This document shows positions 7,500 to 14,410 of a DNA stretch of 33,030 bases, piece after piece. The notes under the pieces are model-generated. The model was not told the DNA's origin and made no database searches. It saw only the letters and a list, made by a program, of their open reading frames with translations. The position numbers and the translations under genes were made by a program. Positions within the stretch are counted from its first letter, which is position 1. Each line of letters begins with the position of its first letter. Location: positions 4,279 through 37,308 of the forward strand of contig NZ_LJGW01000162.1 in NCBI RefSeq assembly GCF_001751255.1, written 5' to 3'. Source of the stretch: Streptomyces nanshensis (lineage in GTDB: Bacteria > Actinomycetota > Actinomycetes > Streptomycetales > Streptomycetaceae).

Positions 7500-8489
7500 A
7501 TGCTGCTGGACACATACGGCCGAGTCGCCACCGACTTGCGTGTTTCGCTGACCGATCGATGCAACCTCCGCTGCACCTACTGCATGCCGGAGGAGGGTCT
7601 CCAGTGGCTGGCGAAGCCGGAGCTGCTCACCGACGACGAGATCGTCCGCCTCGTGGACATCGCCGTGAACGAACTCGGCGTGGAGGACGTCAGATTCACC
7701 GGCGGCGAGCCGCTGCTCCGCCCCGGCCTCACCGGCATCGTCCAGCGCTGCGCCGAACTGCCGCGGCGCCCGAAACTCTCCCTGACGACGAACGGCATCG
7801 GTCTGGAACGTACGGCGGCCGCGCTGCGCGACGCCGGCCTGGACCGGGTCAACGTCTCGCTGGACACGCTCGATCCGGAGGTCTTCCAGCGCATGACGCG
7901 CCGCAAGCGGCACGCCGACGTGCTGCGCGGCCTGGCCGCGGCGCACGAGGCGGGGTTGGCCCCCGTGAAGGTCAACTCCGTTCTGATGCCCGGCCTCAAC
8001 GACGGTGAGGCCCCCGCGCTCCTCGCCTGGGCCGTGGAGCACGACTACGAGCTGCGCTTCATCGAGCAGATGCCGCTCGACCCCCAACACGGCTGGCAGC
8101 GCGAGGGGATGATCACCGCCGCGGACATCCTGGAGTCGCTGCGCGGCCGCTTCACCCTCACCCCCGAAGGCGACGAGGAGCGCGGCTCCGCGCCCGCCGA
8201 ACGCTGGGTCGTGGACGGCGGACCGCACCGCGTCGGCGTCATCGCCTCGGTCACCCGCCCCTTCTGCCGCGCGTGCGACCGTACGCGGCTGACGGCCGAC
8301 GGACAGGTGCGCACCTGTCTGTTCGCGACCGAGGAGTCCGATCTGCGCGGTGCGCTGCGCGCGGGCGCCGACGACGCGGAGATCGCCGCGCGTTGGCGGA
8401 CGGCGATGTGGGGCAAGAAGGCGGGCGCCGGTATCGACGACCCGTCCTTCGTGCAGCCGTCGCGTCCGATGTCGGCCATCGGCGGCTGA
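7500..8489 (+). CDS. moaA: GTP 3',8-cyclase (molybdenum cofactor biosynthesis)
   Basis: The radical-SAM enzyme carries out the first step of molybdopterin synthesis, GTP to 3',8-cyclo-GTP, together with MoaC. Of 329 aa, the N-terminal CNLRCTYC (C21, C25, C28) binds the SAM cluster and FTGGEPLL (67-74) is the SAM-binding GGEP motif. The C-terminal CRACDRTRLTADGQVRTC (C256, C259, C273) binds the second cluster that holds GTP. The protein ends in the required Gly-Gly. The ATG at 7500 follows GGGAGG by 9 bases; the frame extends upstream to 7443 but that stretch lies in the hairpin/leader. No other moa gene is adjacent. It converges on the small gene at 8555. Confidence 0.95.
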   Translation: MLLDTYGRVATDLRVSLTDRCNLRCTYCMPEEGLQWLAKPELLTDDEIVRLVDIAVNELGVEDVRFTGGEPLLRPGLTGIVQRCAELPRRPKLSLTTNGIGLERTAAALRDAGLDRVNVSLDTLDPEVFQRMTRRKRHADVLRGLAAAHEAGLAPVKVNSVLMPGLNDGEAPALLAWAVEHDYELRFIEQMPLDPQHGWQREGMITAADILESLRGRFTLTPEGDEERGSAPAERWVVDGGPHRVGVIASVTRPFCRACDRTRLTADGQVRTCLFATEESDLRGALRAGADDAEIAARWRTAMWGKKAGAGIDDPSFVQPSRPMSAIGG

Positions 8490-8554
8490 GCGGCCGGGCC
8501 TGGACGGAGCGGGAGGGGGCGGCTCGGGCGCTCGCGCCCCGGTGGGGCCGGGCC

Positions 8555-8851
8555 TCAGCCCTTCTCCTGCCGTCCTTCCTGTTCCTGCCATTCCGTGAGG
8601 CGTACGACGTCCTTGAGGAAGCCCCGCATGTCCAGGAACGACGAGAGATGCTCCCGGTGTTCGTCGCACGCGAGCCAGGTCTTGCGGCGCTCGGGCGTGT
8701 GCACCTTCGGGTTGTTCCAGGCCACCACCCACACGGCAGCCGCACGGCAGCCCTTGGCGGAGCAGATCGGACTCTCGGGACCCTCGCCCGCTCCCGACGG
8801 GCCGGACGGACCCGGCGGCGGGAAGGGCGAGGAGAAAGACGAAGAAGACAC
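8555..8851 (-). CDS. Conserved actinobacterial small protein with Cys/His cluster
   Basis: I do not know its function. From the GTG at 8851 it is 98 aa: a Ser/Pro/Gly-rich N-terminus of about 30 residues, then a compact conserved part with CSAKGC, the hydrophobic strand AAAVWVVAWNNP, and CDEHREHLSSFL. The CxxxxC...CxxH arrangement suggests a single metal (Zn) site. The C-terminus is charged (EWQEQEGRQEKG). I recall close relatives across Streptomyces annotated as hypothetical. An alternative GTG at 8902 would add 17 residues without a better ribosome site. It is convergent with moaA (65-bp gap holding a small GGGCG-CTCG-CGCCC hairpin at 8526-8539). Confidence 0.7.
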   Translation of the reverse strand: MSSSSFSSPFPPPGPSGPSGAGEGPESPICSAKGCRAAAVWVVAWNNPKVHTPERRKTWLACDEHREHLSSFLDMRGFLKDVVRLTEWQEQEGRQEKG

Positions 8852-9010
8852 GGCCCCTATCCAACACCCGGGGCCGGAAGACAAGCGACGCCGGGCAGCC
8901 ACGGGGGGAGCCGCCCGGCGTCGGTCTGTCGCTCCGACGGGGGATGCGGAGCGCCTATGAAGTATGGCACGGAGACCCCTGCGAGGTGCAGCGGAACAAC
9001 ATGATTGATC

Positions 9011-9030
9011 TGAGCTTTTCTTGAGCTTTT
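9011..9030. repeat. Direct repeat of TGAGCTTTT
   Basis: Two copies of TGAGCTTTT (9011-9019, 9022-9030), 11 bp apart, sit in an AT-richer island upstream of the small minus-strand gene (start 8851) and after the DUF3099 stop. The spacing is one helical turn, so they could be protein sites or just local duplication. Confidence 0.4.
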
Positions 9031-9047
9031 ACGCCTGCGTTGGTCTC

Positions 9048-9063
9048 AGCGCCGCCCGGCGCT
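9048..9063 (-). terminator. Small hairpin after the DUF3099 gene
   Basis: AGCGCC-GCCC-GGCGCT forms a tight stem (7 complementary bases each side if the loop closes to two), 3 bases after the DUF3099 stop on the minus strand. Confidence 0.45.
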
Positions 9064-9066
9064 CGC

Positions 9067-9423
9067 TCAACTGCGGTCTCCGTAGGGCCTGTCGGCGCTC
9101 TCCCCGCGCCCTTCCGGTACGGCGTCGGACGCGGTGAGCGCGGGCCGCGCGGTCGTGTCCACGAAGGCCGACGGCAGCGAACTCGGCCTCTCCCGGCCCG
9201 CGTTGGCGACCACCACGGCCACGTACGGCAGCAGTGCGCCGACGACCAGCGTCACGACCGCCAGCGGCCGCTCCACGTTCCACAGCAGGACGGTCAGCAG
9301 CACCGAGGCCGTGCGGATCAGCATCGAGATCACGTACCGGCGCTGTCTGCCGCGCACGTCGTCGGCGAGCGACTGACGGGCTCCGGTGATCCGGAAGACC
9401 TCGCTTCCGCTCTGCTTCCGCAT
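9067..9423 (-). CDS. DUF3099 domain membrane protein
   Basis: 118 aa from ATG 9423. The conserved part is ARQSLADDVRGRQRRYVIS (about 14-32), followed by a two-helix hydrophobic region (VLLTVLLWNVERPLAV and VTLVVGALLPYVAVVVANAG). This matches the actinobacterial DUF3099 family of small two-helix membrane proteins of unknown function. The C-terminal 35 residues are polar and variable. In-frame GTG codons sit just upstream (V-V-G-V before the ATG), so the true start could be 3-12 bases earlier. The GGTGAGG there is the likely ribosome site. Divergent from glsB. Confidence 0.82.
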   Translation of the reverse strand: MRKQSGSEVFRITGARQSLADDVRGRQRRYVISMLIRTASVLLTVLLWNVERPLAVVTLVVGALLPYVAVVVANAGRERPSSLPSAFVDTTARPALTASDAVPEGRGESADRPYGDRS

Positions 9424-9593
9424 CACTCCCACCACCTCACCCGGTCCGGTCGCCCGGCCCGTCCGCATGGCCCGCAGCCCTCTTCACGGTACGCCGCCGC
9501 TCGAACGGGTTCGAGACCGGGGGAAGAGGCGGTCGGGGCCGTGTGGTCTGCGCCGCAGCCCGTACGGACCACTCCGCAATGCGGCGTAGCCCC

Positions 9594-9605
9594 CGTGGCG
9601 CCACG
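9594..9605. promoter_or_regulatory. Perfect 12-bp palindrome upstream of glsB
   Basis: CGTGGCGCCACG is fully self-complementary without spacer, 80 bases before the glsB ATG in the 262-bp divergent gap to DUF3099. A second small palindrome, CCGCA-A-TGCGG, lies at about 9573-9583. These are candidates for a dimeric regulator, with no regulator assigned. Confidence 0.35.
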
Positions 9606-9685
9606 CTGGCGGAGCACGGGCCGTACGGCGCGGGGGAGCGCGGCCACGGCGGACAGGGCCGGGCGGCCCGGTCTACGGAGGTGCC

Positions 9686-9985
9686 ATGAACTGGTTGTGG
9701 GCGATCATCGTCGGGCTGGTGCTGGGCGTCCTCGCGCGGGCGATCCTCCCGGGCAGGCAGGCCATCCCGCTCTGGCTGACGGTGATCTTCGGCCTGCTGG
9801 GCGGCGTCCTGGGCAACGCGGTCGCCACCTGGGCGGGCGTCGGCACGACGCGGGGCTTCGACTGGATCCGGCACGGGCTCCAACTGGGCGGCGCCGTACT
9901 GGTGGTGGCGCTCGGGTCGCCGCTGTGGGCGCGTATCAGGGGGAGGAGCAGGGGGCGCGGAGAGCGGCAGCGGCAGCGGATGTGA
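9686..9985 (+). CDS. GlsB/YeaQ/YmgE family stress-response membrane protein
   Basis: 99 aa, ATG preceded by GGAGG with good spacing. Three hydrophobic helices: about 2-20 (NWLWAIIVGLVLGVLARAI), 28-48 (LWLTVIFGLLGGVLGNAVA) and 66-84 (LQLGGAVLVVALGSPLWAR). The glycine-rich GLLGGVLGN signature is that of the transglycosylase-associated/YeaQ family. The tail is strongly basic (RIRGRSRGRGERQRQRM). Family members are induced by general or envelope stress in several bacteria; biochemical function is unknown. Monocistronic and convergent with tyrS. Confidence 0.85.
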   Translation: MNWLWAIIVGLVLGVLARAILPGRQAIPLWLTVIFGLLGGVLGNAVATWAGVGTTRGFDWIRHGLQLGGAVLVVALGSPLWARIRGRSRGRGERQRQRM

Positions 9986-10070
9986 GGAGCGCGGTCCTCC
10001 GCGTCTCCGGTCCGTACGGTCTCCCGTACTGCCCGGACCGGGATGTCCGGCCGCCCGGCCCCGGCCGCCC

Positions 10071-10128
10071 GACTCCGGCCGTCCGGGCCCGAGTTGCCCG
10101 ACTCCGGCCGTCCGGGCCCGAGTTGCCC
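10071..10128. repeat. Two perfect tandem copies of a 29-bp unit
   Basis: The unit starts GACTCCGGCCGTCCGGGC and ends GAGTTGCCC; copies occupy 10071-10099 and 10100-10128 without mismatch. The duplicated unit contains the left arm of the adjacent terminator (GGCCGTCCGGGC, at 10077-10088 and 10106-10117). Confidence 0.9.
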
Positions 10129-10140
10129 GCCCGGACGGCC
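10106..10140. terminator. Bidirectional terminator between glsB and tyrS
   Basis: GGCCGTCCGGGC (10106-10117) and GCCCGGACGGCC (10129-10140) form a perfect 12-bp stem with an 11-nt loop, 6 bases after the tyrS stop. The upstream repeat copy offers an alternative left arm, so two mutually exclusive hairpins are possible. Confidence 0.75.
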
Positions 10141-10146
10141 CGCGGC

Positions 10147-11562
10147 TCACAGCCCGTCGATCTGCGCGATCTTCCGTCCCGCCTTCAGATACACCGTGCC
10201 GCTCACACCGGCCTCGGCCAGCTTCTCCGGCACCACCTCGGCCAGCGGACGCAGCGCGTCCGCCTCCGGCAGCACGATGGTGTGCTGCTCGCCGCCCGCC
10301 TCCGCCTCGACGACGAGCCGCAGCCCGTTCTGCTTGGCGATGCGGCGCGCGGCCGAGGCGCTCGGGGTGAACTCCAGCGTGCGCGTGAGGATCGCGGCGA
10401 TGCCCTCGCCGCCCGCCGCACCGGCGTCCACATGGGGCAGGGTGTCCACGTCCGCGAAGGTCTTCCTCGAGAACTGCGCCGTGAAGTGCGCCCGCGCCGC
10501 CTTCGCGGCCTCCGCGCCGTGCAGCGCCATGACGACGTCCCCCGCGAGGACCTTCTTCAGATCCATCGGGTGCAGCGTCTTCGCGTCGATGCGGGCGACG
10601 GCCTCGTCGATCTCCGCGTCCGTCCACTCCGTCCAGGCACGCAGATACGGCACCATCAGCCGGTCCGGGATCGACATGATCTTGCCGTAGACGTCCTCGG
10701 GACCGGTGGTCAGACTGACGTAGTTGTCCTTGGACTTGGACATCTTGGCGCCCGAGCCGTCGGTGCCCTCGATGAGCGGCATCGTCGCGACCATCTGCGG
10801 GCGCTGGCCGTGCAGTTCCATCAGCCGGCGGCCCATCTGCATGTTCAGGAGCTGGTCGATGCCGCCCAGTTCGATGTCGCAGTCCAGCTCCACCGAGTCC
10901 AGCGCCATCGCCACCGGGTAGATCAGCTCGGACATCGTCAGACCCGAACCCTGCGCGAGCCGGTTGCGGAAGTCCTCGCGCTGAAGAAGCGCGGACGCGG
11001 GCACCTGCGCGAGCAGGGTGATGAGCTGGGCGAAGCCGATCTCGCCGAGCCAGTCGTTGTTGTGGCGGAAGCTGACGTTCTCGAAGTCGAAGAACGGCCG
11101 CACCTGGTCCTGGTATCCGGAGAGGTTCTTCTCGATGTCCTCGTCGGTCAGCGCGGGCCGCTCCGCCGTACGCCCCGACGGGTCGCCGATCTTCGCGGTG
11201 AAGTCGCCGATGATCAGGGTGACATCGTGCCCCATGCGCTGGAACCGGCTGAGGACGATGATCGGCACCGCGTGACCGAGGTGCACGTCGGCGGCGGTCG
11301 GATCGATGCCGAGTTTCACGTGCAGCGCCTCGCCCTGCGAGCGCTTCTCGCCGATGGCCTCGGCGAGCTTGTCCACGGACGGCAGCACCTCCACCGCGCG
11401 GGCGCCGATCAACTCGGCCTGCTCCTGCGGCGAGAGGTCGCTCAGATCCAGATAGCGCCGCGATCCCGTCTCCGCGAGCAGCCGCTCGACGGTGGTGTCG
11501 GAGGAGAGGTCCTGTGCCAGCAGCTTGCCGGCTCGCTGTACGGAGTCGCCGAGGCGTGTCAC
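10147..11562 (-). CDS. tyrS: Tyrosyl-tRNA synthetase, TyrZ-like
   Basis: The class I aminoacyl-tRNA synthetase charges tRNA-Tyr with tyrosine and ATP. 471 aa from GTG 11562, with AGGA about 7 bases upstream. HIGH box HLGH at 94-97 after KLGIDPTAADV; KMSKS box at 273-277; tyrosine/ATP pocket motifs IGDFTAKIGDPSGR (118-131) and ELGGIDQLLN (231-240). The canonical KMSKS plus the IGDF..IGDPSG pattern resembles the TyrZ subgroup, unlike the KFGKS-type TyrS common in actinobacteria. An N-terminal extension of about 50 residues precedes the usual start. A C-terminal S4-like domain (SASAARRIAKQNGLRLVVE...GRKIAQIDG) is interrupted by a polar insertion of about 30 residues. A second TyrRS may therefore exist elsewhere. 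Confidence 0.92.
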   Translation of the reverse strand: MTRLGDSVQRAGKLLAQDLSSDTTVERLLAETGSRRYLDLSDLSPQEQAELIGARAVEVLPSVDKLAEAIGEKRSQGEALHVKLGIDPTAADVHLGHAVPIIVLSRFQRMGHDVTLIIGDFTAKIGDPSGRTAERPALTDEDIEKNLSGYQDQVRPFFDFENVSFRHNNDWLGEIGFAQLITLLAQVPASALLQREDFRNRLAQGSGLTMSELIYPVAMALDSVELDCDIELGGIDQLLNMQMGRRLMELHGQRPQMVATMPLIEGTDGSGAKMSKSKDNYVSLTTGPEDVYGKIMSIPDRLMVPYLRAWTEWTDAEIDEAVARIDAKTLHPMDLKKVLAGDVVMALHGAEAAKAARAHFTAQFSRKTFADVDTLPHVDAGAAGGEGIAAILTRTLEFTPSASAARRIAKQNGLRLVVEAEAGGEQHTIVLPEADALRPLAEVVPEKLAEAGVSGTVYLKAGRKIAQIDGL

Positions 11563-11619
11563 GTTCTGTCCTGGAGATAGGAAGGTGCGGTCGCAGCAGA
11601 GTCTATTCCGCTCCGCGCA

Positions 11620-11648
11620 GGGCCCCGCGCCCTGTCGACGCGGGGCCC
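11620..11648. promoter_or_regulatory. Strong hairpin in the tyrS/fabG divergent gap
   Basis: GGGCCCCGCG (11620-11629) and CGCGGGGCCC (11639-11648) pair perfectly over 10 bp with a 9-nt loop. Terminator-strength structure is unexpected between divergent genes. If the tyrS promoter lies beyond it, it would sit in the tyrS 5' leader, 58 bases from the start. The rest of 11563-11827 holds a TATAGC hexamer (11735-11740), a possible fabG -10. Confidence 0.45.
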
Positions 11649-11827
11649 CGCGCAGCCCGTACGACTGTGGGGACCCGACAGCGGGCCGGGCCGCCCCCTG
11701 TCATGCCCCGAGTCCCTGAACCGGCGGCCGCGCATATAGCTTGCGTAAGGACAGACACACACAGACACCGGCCGCCTCCTCCTCACGGACGCGGCAGCGC
11801 CCCGAACCCAGAAAGGGTGGTCCCACT

Positions 11828-12547
11828 TTGAGCCGCTCCGTACTCGTCACGGGAGGCAACCGCGGCATCGGCCTCGCCATCGCGCGGGCGTTCGCCGCCG
11901 CCGGGGACGCCGTCGCCGTCACTTACCGTACGGGCGAACCTCCCCAGGAGCTCACGGACCTCGGCTGCCTCGCCGTCCGGTGCGACATCACCGATCCCGA
12001 ACAGGTGGAGAGGGCCTACAAGGAAGTCGAGGAGAAGCAGGGCCCGGTGGAGGTGCTCGTCGCCAACGCCGGTGTCACCCGCGACCAGTTGCTGCTGCGG
12101 ATGTCCGAGGAGGACTTCGCCGCGGTGCTGGAGACGAACCTCACCGGCACCTTCCGCGTCGTCAAGCGCGCCAGCAAGCGGATGCTGCGCGCGCACAAGG
12201 GACGCATCGTGCTGATCTCCTCCGTGGTGGGGCTGATGGGCTCGGCGGGACAGGCCAACTACGCGGCGTCCAAGGCCGGTCTGGTCGGCTTCGCCCGCTC
12301 CCTCGCCCGTGAGCTGGGCTCCCGTAACATCACCTGCAACGTGATCGCACCGGGCTTCGTCGACACCGACATGACGCAGGCCCTCAGCGACGAGCAGCGC
12401 GCGACCATCGTCGAGCAGGTGCCGCTGGGCCGCTACGCCCAGCCGGAGGAGGTCGCCGCCTCCGTCCGTTTCCTCGCCTCCGACGAGGCGGCGTACATCA
12501 CCGGAGCCGTCGTTCCCGTCGACGGCGGATTGGGCATGGGGCACTGA
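11828..12547 (+). CDS. fabG: 3-oxoacyl-[acyl-carrier-protein] reductase
   Basis: The NADPH-dependent SDR reduces 3-oxoacyl-ACP to 3-hydroxyacyl-ACP in type II fatty acid synthesis. 239 aa from a TTG start at 11828. The protein begins (L/M)SRSVLVTGGNRGIG with the TGGNRGIG nucleotide motif at 8-15, matching homologues; GGGTGG lies 7 bases upstream. The frame is open further upstream but only as low-complexity sequence. The catalytic set is present: S132 (LISSV), Y145 and K149 (YAASK), and VANAG at 78-82. Two bases separate its stop from fabI, so the pair forms an operon comparable to the mycobacterial mabA-inhA pair. That pairing supports an ACP pathway role rather than a generic SDR. Confidence 0.93.
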   Translation: MSRSVLVTGGNRGIGLAIARAFAAAGDAVAVTYRTGEPPQELTDLGCLAVRCDITDPEQVERAYKEVEEKQGPVEVLVANAGVTRDQLLLRMSEEDFAAVLETNLTGTFRVVKRASKRMLRAHKGRIVLISSVVGLMGSAGQANYAASKAGLVGFARSLARELGSRNITCNVIAPGFVDTDMTQALSDEQRATIVEQVPLGRYAQPEEVAASVRFLASDEAAYITGAVVPVDGGLGMGH

Positions 12548-12549
12548 CA

Positions 12550-13311
12550 ATGAGCGGAATCCTCGCAGGCAAGCGCATCCTCGTCACGGGCGTGCTGACC
12601 GAGGGGTCGATCGCCTTCCACGCGGCCAAGGTCGCGCAGGAGGAGGGCGCGCAGGTCGTGCTCACCGGCTTCGGCCGCATGACGCTGGTGCAGCGGATCG
12701 CCAAGCGCCTCCCGAAGGAGGCACCGGTGATCGAGCTGGACGTCACGAACCAGGAGCACCTGGACACCCTCGCCGAGCGGATCGGCGAGCACGCCGACGG
12801 ACTCGACGGCATCGTCCACTCCATCGCCTTCGGCCCGCAGGGCGCGTTCGACTTCCTCGGGGCGAGCTGGGAGGACGTGAGCACGGCCGTGCACGTCTCG
12901 GCGTACTCCCTCAAGTCCCTGACGACGGCCTGTCTTCCGCTGATGCCGCGCGGCGGCTCGGTCGTGGGCCTGACCTTCGACGCGCAGATCGCATGGCCGA
13001 AGTACGACTGGATGGGCGTGGCCAAGGCCGCCCTGGAGTCGACCAGCCGCTATCTGGCCCGCGACCTGGGCGCGCGGAACGTACGCTGCAACCTCGTCTC
13101 GGCCGGTCCCATCAAGTCGATGGCCGCCAAGTCGATTCCGGGCTTCGAGGAGCTGGCGGACGTGTGGAACCACCGGGCACCGATCGGCTGGGACCTGGCC
13201 GACCCGGAGCCGGCAGGACGCGGAGTCGTCGGTCTGCTCTCGGACTTCTTCCCGAAGACGACGGGCGAGATCGTCCACGTCGACGGCGGCGTGCACATGA
13301 TGGGCGCCTGA
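12550..13311 (+). CDS. fabI: Enoyl-[acyl-carrier-protein] reductase (InhA/FabI type)
   Basis: The NADH-dependent enzyme catalyses the last reduction in each fatty acid elongation cycle. 253 aa. The atypical SDR features of InhA/FabI are clear: glycine motif TGVLTEGSIAFHAAKVAQ (13-30), HSIAF (90-94, the region of InhA S94), LTFDAQIAWPKYDW with F143, and the Y152-x6-K159 catalytic pair, equivalent to InhA Y158/K165. The C-terminal GEIVHVDGGVHMMGA is typical. It starts 2 bases after the fabG stop with only a weak GGGG ribosome site, so translation is probably coupled. Operon end is marked by a long hairpin. It is the expected target of triclosan/isoniazid-adduct type inhibitors. Confidence 0.94.
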   Translation: MSGILAGKRILVTGVLTEGSIAFHAAKVAQEEGAQVVLTGFGRMTLVQRIAKRLPKEAPVIELDVTNQEHLDTLAERIGEHADGLDGIVHSIAFGPQGAFDFLGASWEDVSTAVHVSAYSLKSLTTACLPLMPRGGSVVGLTFDAQIAWPKYDWMGVAKAALESTSRYLARDLGARNVRCNLVSAGPIKSMAAKSIPGFEELADVWNHRAPIGWDLADPEPAGRGVVGLLSDFFPKTTGEIVHVDGGVHMMGA

Positions 13312-13328
13312 GCGACGCGAACACCGAC

Positions 13329-13382
13329 GGGCGCCGCCGGTACGTGCACGGGTCCTGAACCCGTACGTACGCGGCGGCGCCC
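13329..13382 (+). terminator. Very long hairpin terminator after fabG-fabI
   Basis: GGGCGCCGCC (13329-13338) pairs with GGCGGCGCCC (13373-13382). Inside, GTACGTGCACGGGT pairs with ACCCGTACGTAC with a 2-nt bulge around a 5-nt loop. Total stem is over 20 bp, beginning 17 bases after the fabI stop. Confidence 0.75.
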
Positions 13383-13515
13383 GTCTGCGTGCCGCTTCGC
13401 CGACTCCCGTACGCGGGCCCGCACTTGCCCCTTCAGGGCGGACGCTGCGGGAACGGCGGACGTGCCCGCGATGTCCTCATCGGTCGCCCTCAACAGCCCT
13501 GGCGCCGGGGGCGGT

Positions 13516-14301
13516 TCAGGACCGCGCGGCCGAACCCGCCGCGCCCCGGGGGCCCTTGGCTCCTGACGCGCCGCCCGTACGTCCCGGGCGCCCGCGCCCC
13601 GTACGCCCCGGCCCGTCCGTACCCGCGTCCTCCGTGCCGCACCGCCACTCCTGCGTATGGGAGGCGGCCTCCCGCGCCGCGGCCTCCTCGTCGCCCGCGT
13701 GGATCGCCTCGATCAGCCGCGCATGGTCCATGTGCGCCTCGGCGCGCAGCTCTTCGCCGATGTCGAGCCGCAGGAAGTCGCGCATCACCTCGCCGAGATC
13801 GGCGTAGAGCGCCGCCAGTACGTCGTTGTGCGACGCGGCGACGACGCCGAGATGCAGCGAGGCGTCCGCCTCCACGAAGCGCTCCGCGTCGCCCGAGTCC
13901 CACGCCGCCTCCCGCCTGGCGAGCAGCGCGTCGAGCTGCGCGAGATCCTGCTTCGTGCGGCGCTGCGCCGCCAGCCGCGCGCCCGAGGTCTCCAACGCGG
14001 CCCGCATCTCGGCCACATGAAGCGGATCGGCGTCCGCGAACCGCCGCTGCATGACCCCCGCCAGCTCGCTCGTCGCGGCGACGTACGTCCCTGAGCCCTG
14101 CCGGATGTCGAGCAGCCCGTTGTGCGCGAGCGCGCGCACCGCCTCGCGGACGGTGTTCCGCGCCACCCCCAGCTCCTCCACCAGCTCCGGTTCCGTGGGG
14201 ATGCGGGTGCCCACCGGCCACTCTCCCGAGGCGATCTGTGTGCGCAGCGCCGCGATCACCTGGTCGGCGAGGGCGGAGCGCTGCGGTGAGGACAGGGTCA
14301 T
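13516..14301 (-). CDS. GntR family transcriptional regulator, FCD (FadR) subfamily
   Basis: 261 aa from ATG 14301 (GGGAG six bases upstream). N-terminal winged HTH about 8-72 (LADQVIAALRTQIASGEWPVGTRIPTEPEL then VARNTVREAVRALAHNGLL and the wing RQGSGTYV). C-terminal all-helical FCD effector domain about 85-215 with the metal/ligand histidines expected in this fold (ASLHLGVVAASHND, AHMDHARLIEAI). The last 45 residues are Arg/Gly/Pro-rich low complexity and probably not part of the fold. It is divergent from the MFS gene across 101 bp that hold a candidate operator, so it most likely represses that transporter and itself until it binds a small organic acid or similar ligand; that is inference from layout. 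Confidence 0.9.
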   Translation of the reverse strand: MTLSSPQRSALADQVIAALRTQIASGEWPVGTRIPTEPELVEELGVARNTVREAVRALAHNGLLDIRQGSGTYVAATSELAGVMQRRFADADPLHVAEMRAALETSGARLAAQRRTKQDLAQLDALLARREAAWDSGDAERFVEADASLHLGVVAASHNDVLAALYADLGEVMRDFLRLDIGEELRAEAHMDHARLIEAIHAGDEEAAAREAASHTQEWRCGTEDAGTDGPGRTGRGRPGRTGGASGAKGPRGAAGSAARS

Positions 14302-14377
14302 CTGAAACTCCCAGGGGCGCGGCGGGTCATGGCCGGCCCGTTCGTCACGGCGGGTTCTCCGGTGCGGAGGGACGCGT

Positions 14378-14410
14378 TAGATTCTATTCATCCCATGATT
14401 CTATGATGGG
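14378..14410. promoter_or_regulatory. Candidate MFS promoter -10 and GntR operator
   Basis: TAGATT (14378-14383) fits a TAGRNT -10 box. Overlapping it, GATTCTAT occurs at 14380-14387 and again at 14397-14404, 17 bp apart. CCCATGAT-TCT-ATGATGGG (14392-14410) is an inverted repeat with one mismatch per arm, centred on 14401 and covering the first ATG codons. Such AT-rich symmetric sites over a promoter are where FadR-type repressors usually act. Confidence 0.5.

Noticed and set aside
11814-11824. AGGGTGGTCCC just before fabG resembles the T-box antiterminator core
   Set aside because: No specifier stem or long structured leader precedes it, fabG is not an aminoacyl-tRNA gene, and the motif doubles as the GGGTGG ribosome site. 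The nearby tyrS is on the other strand.
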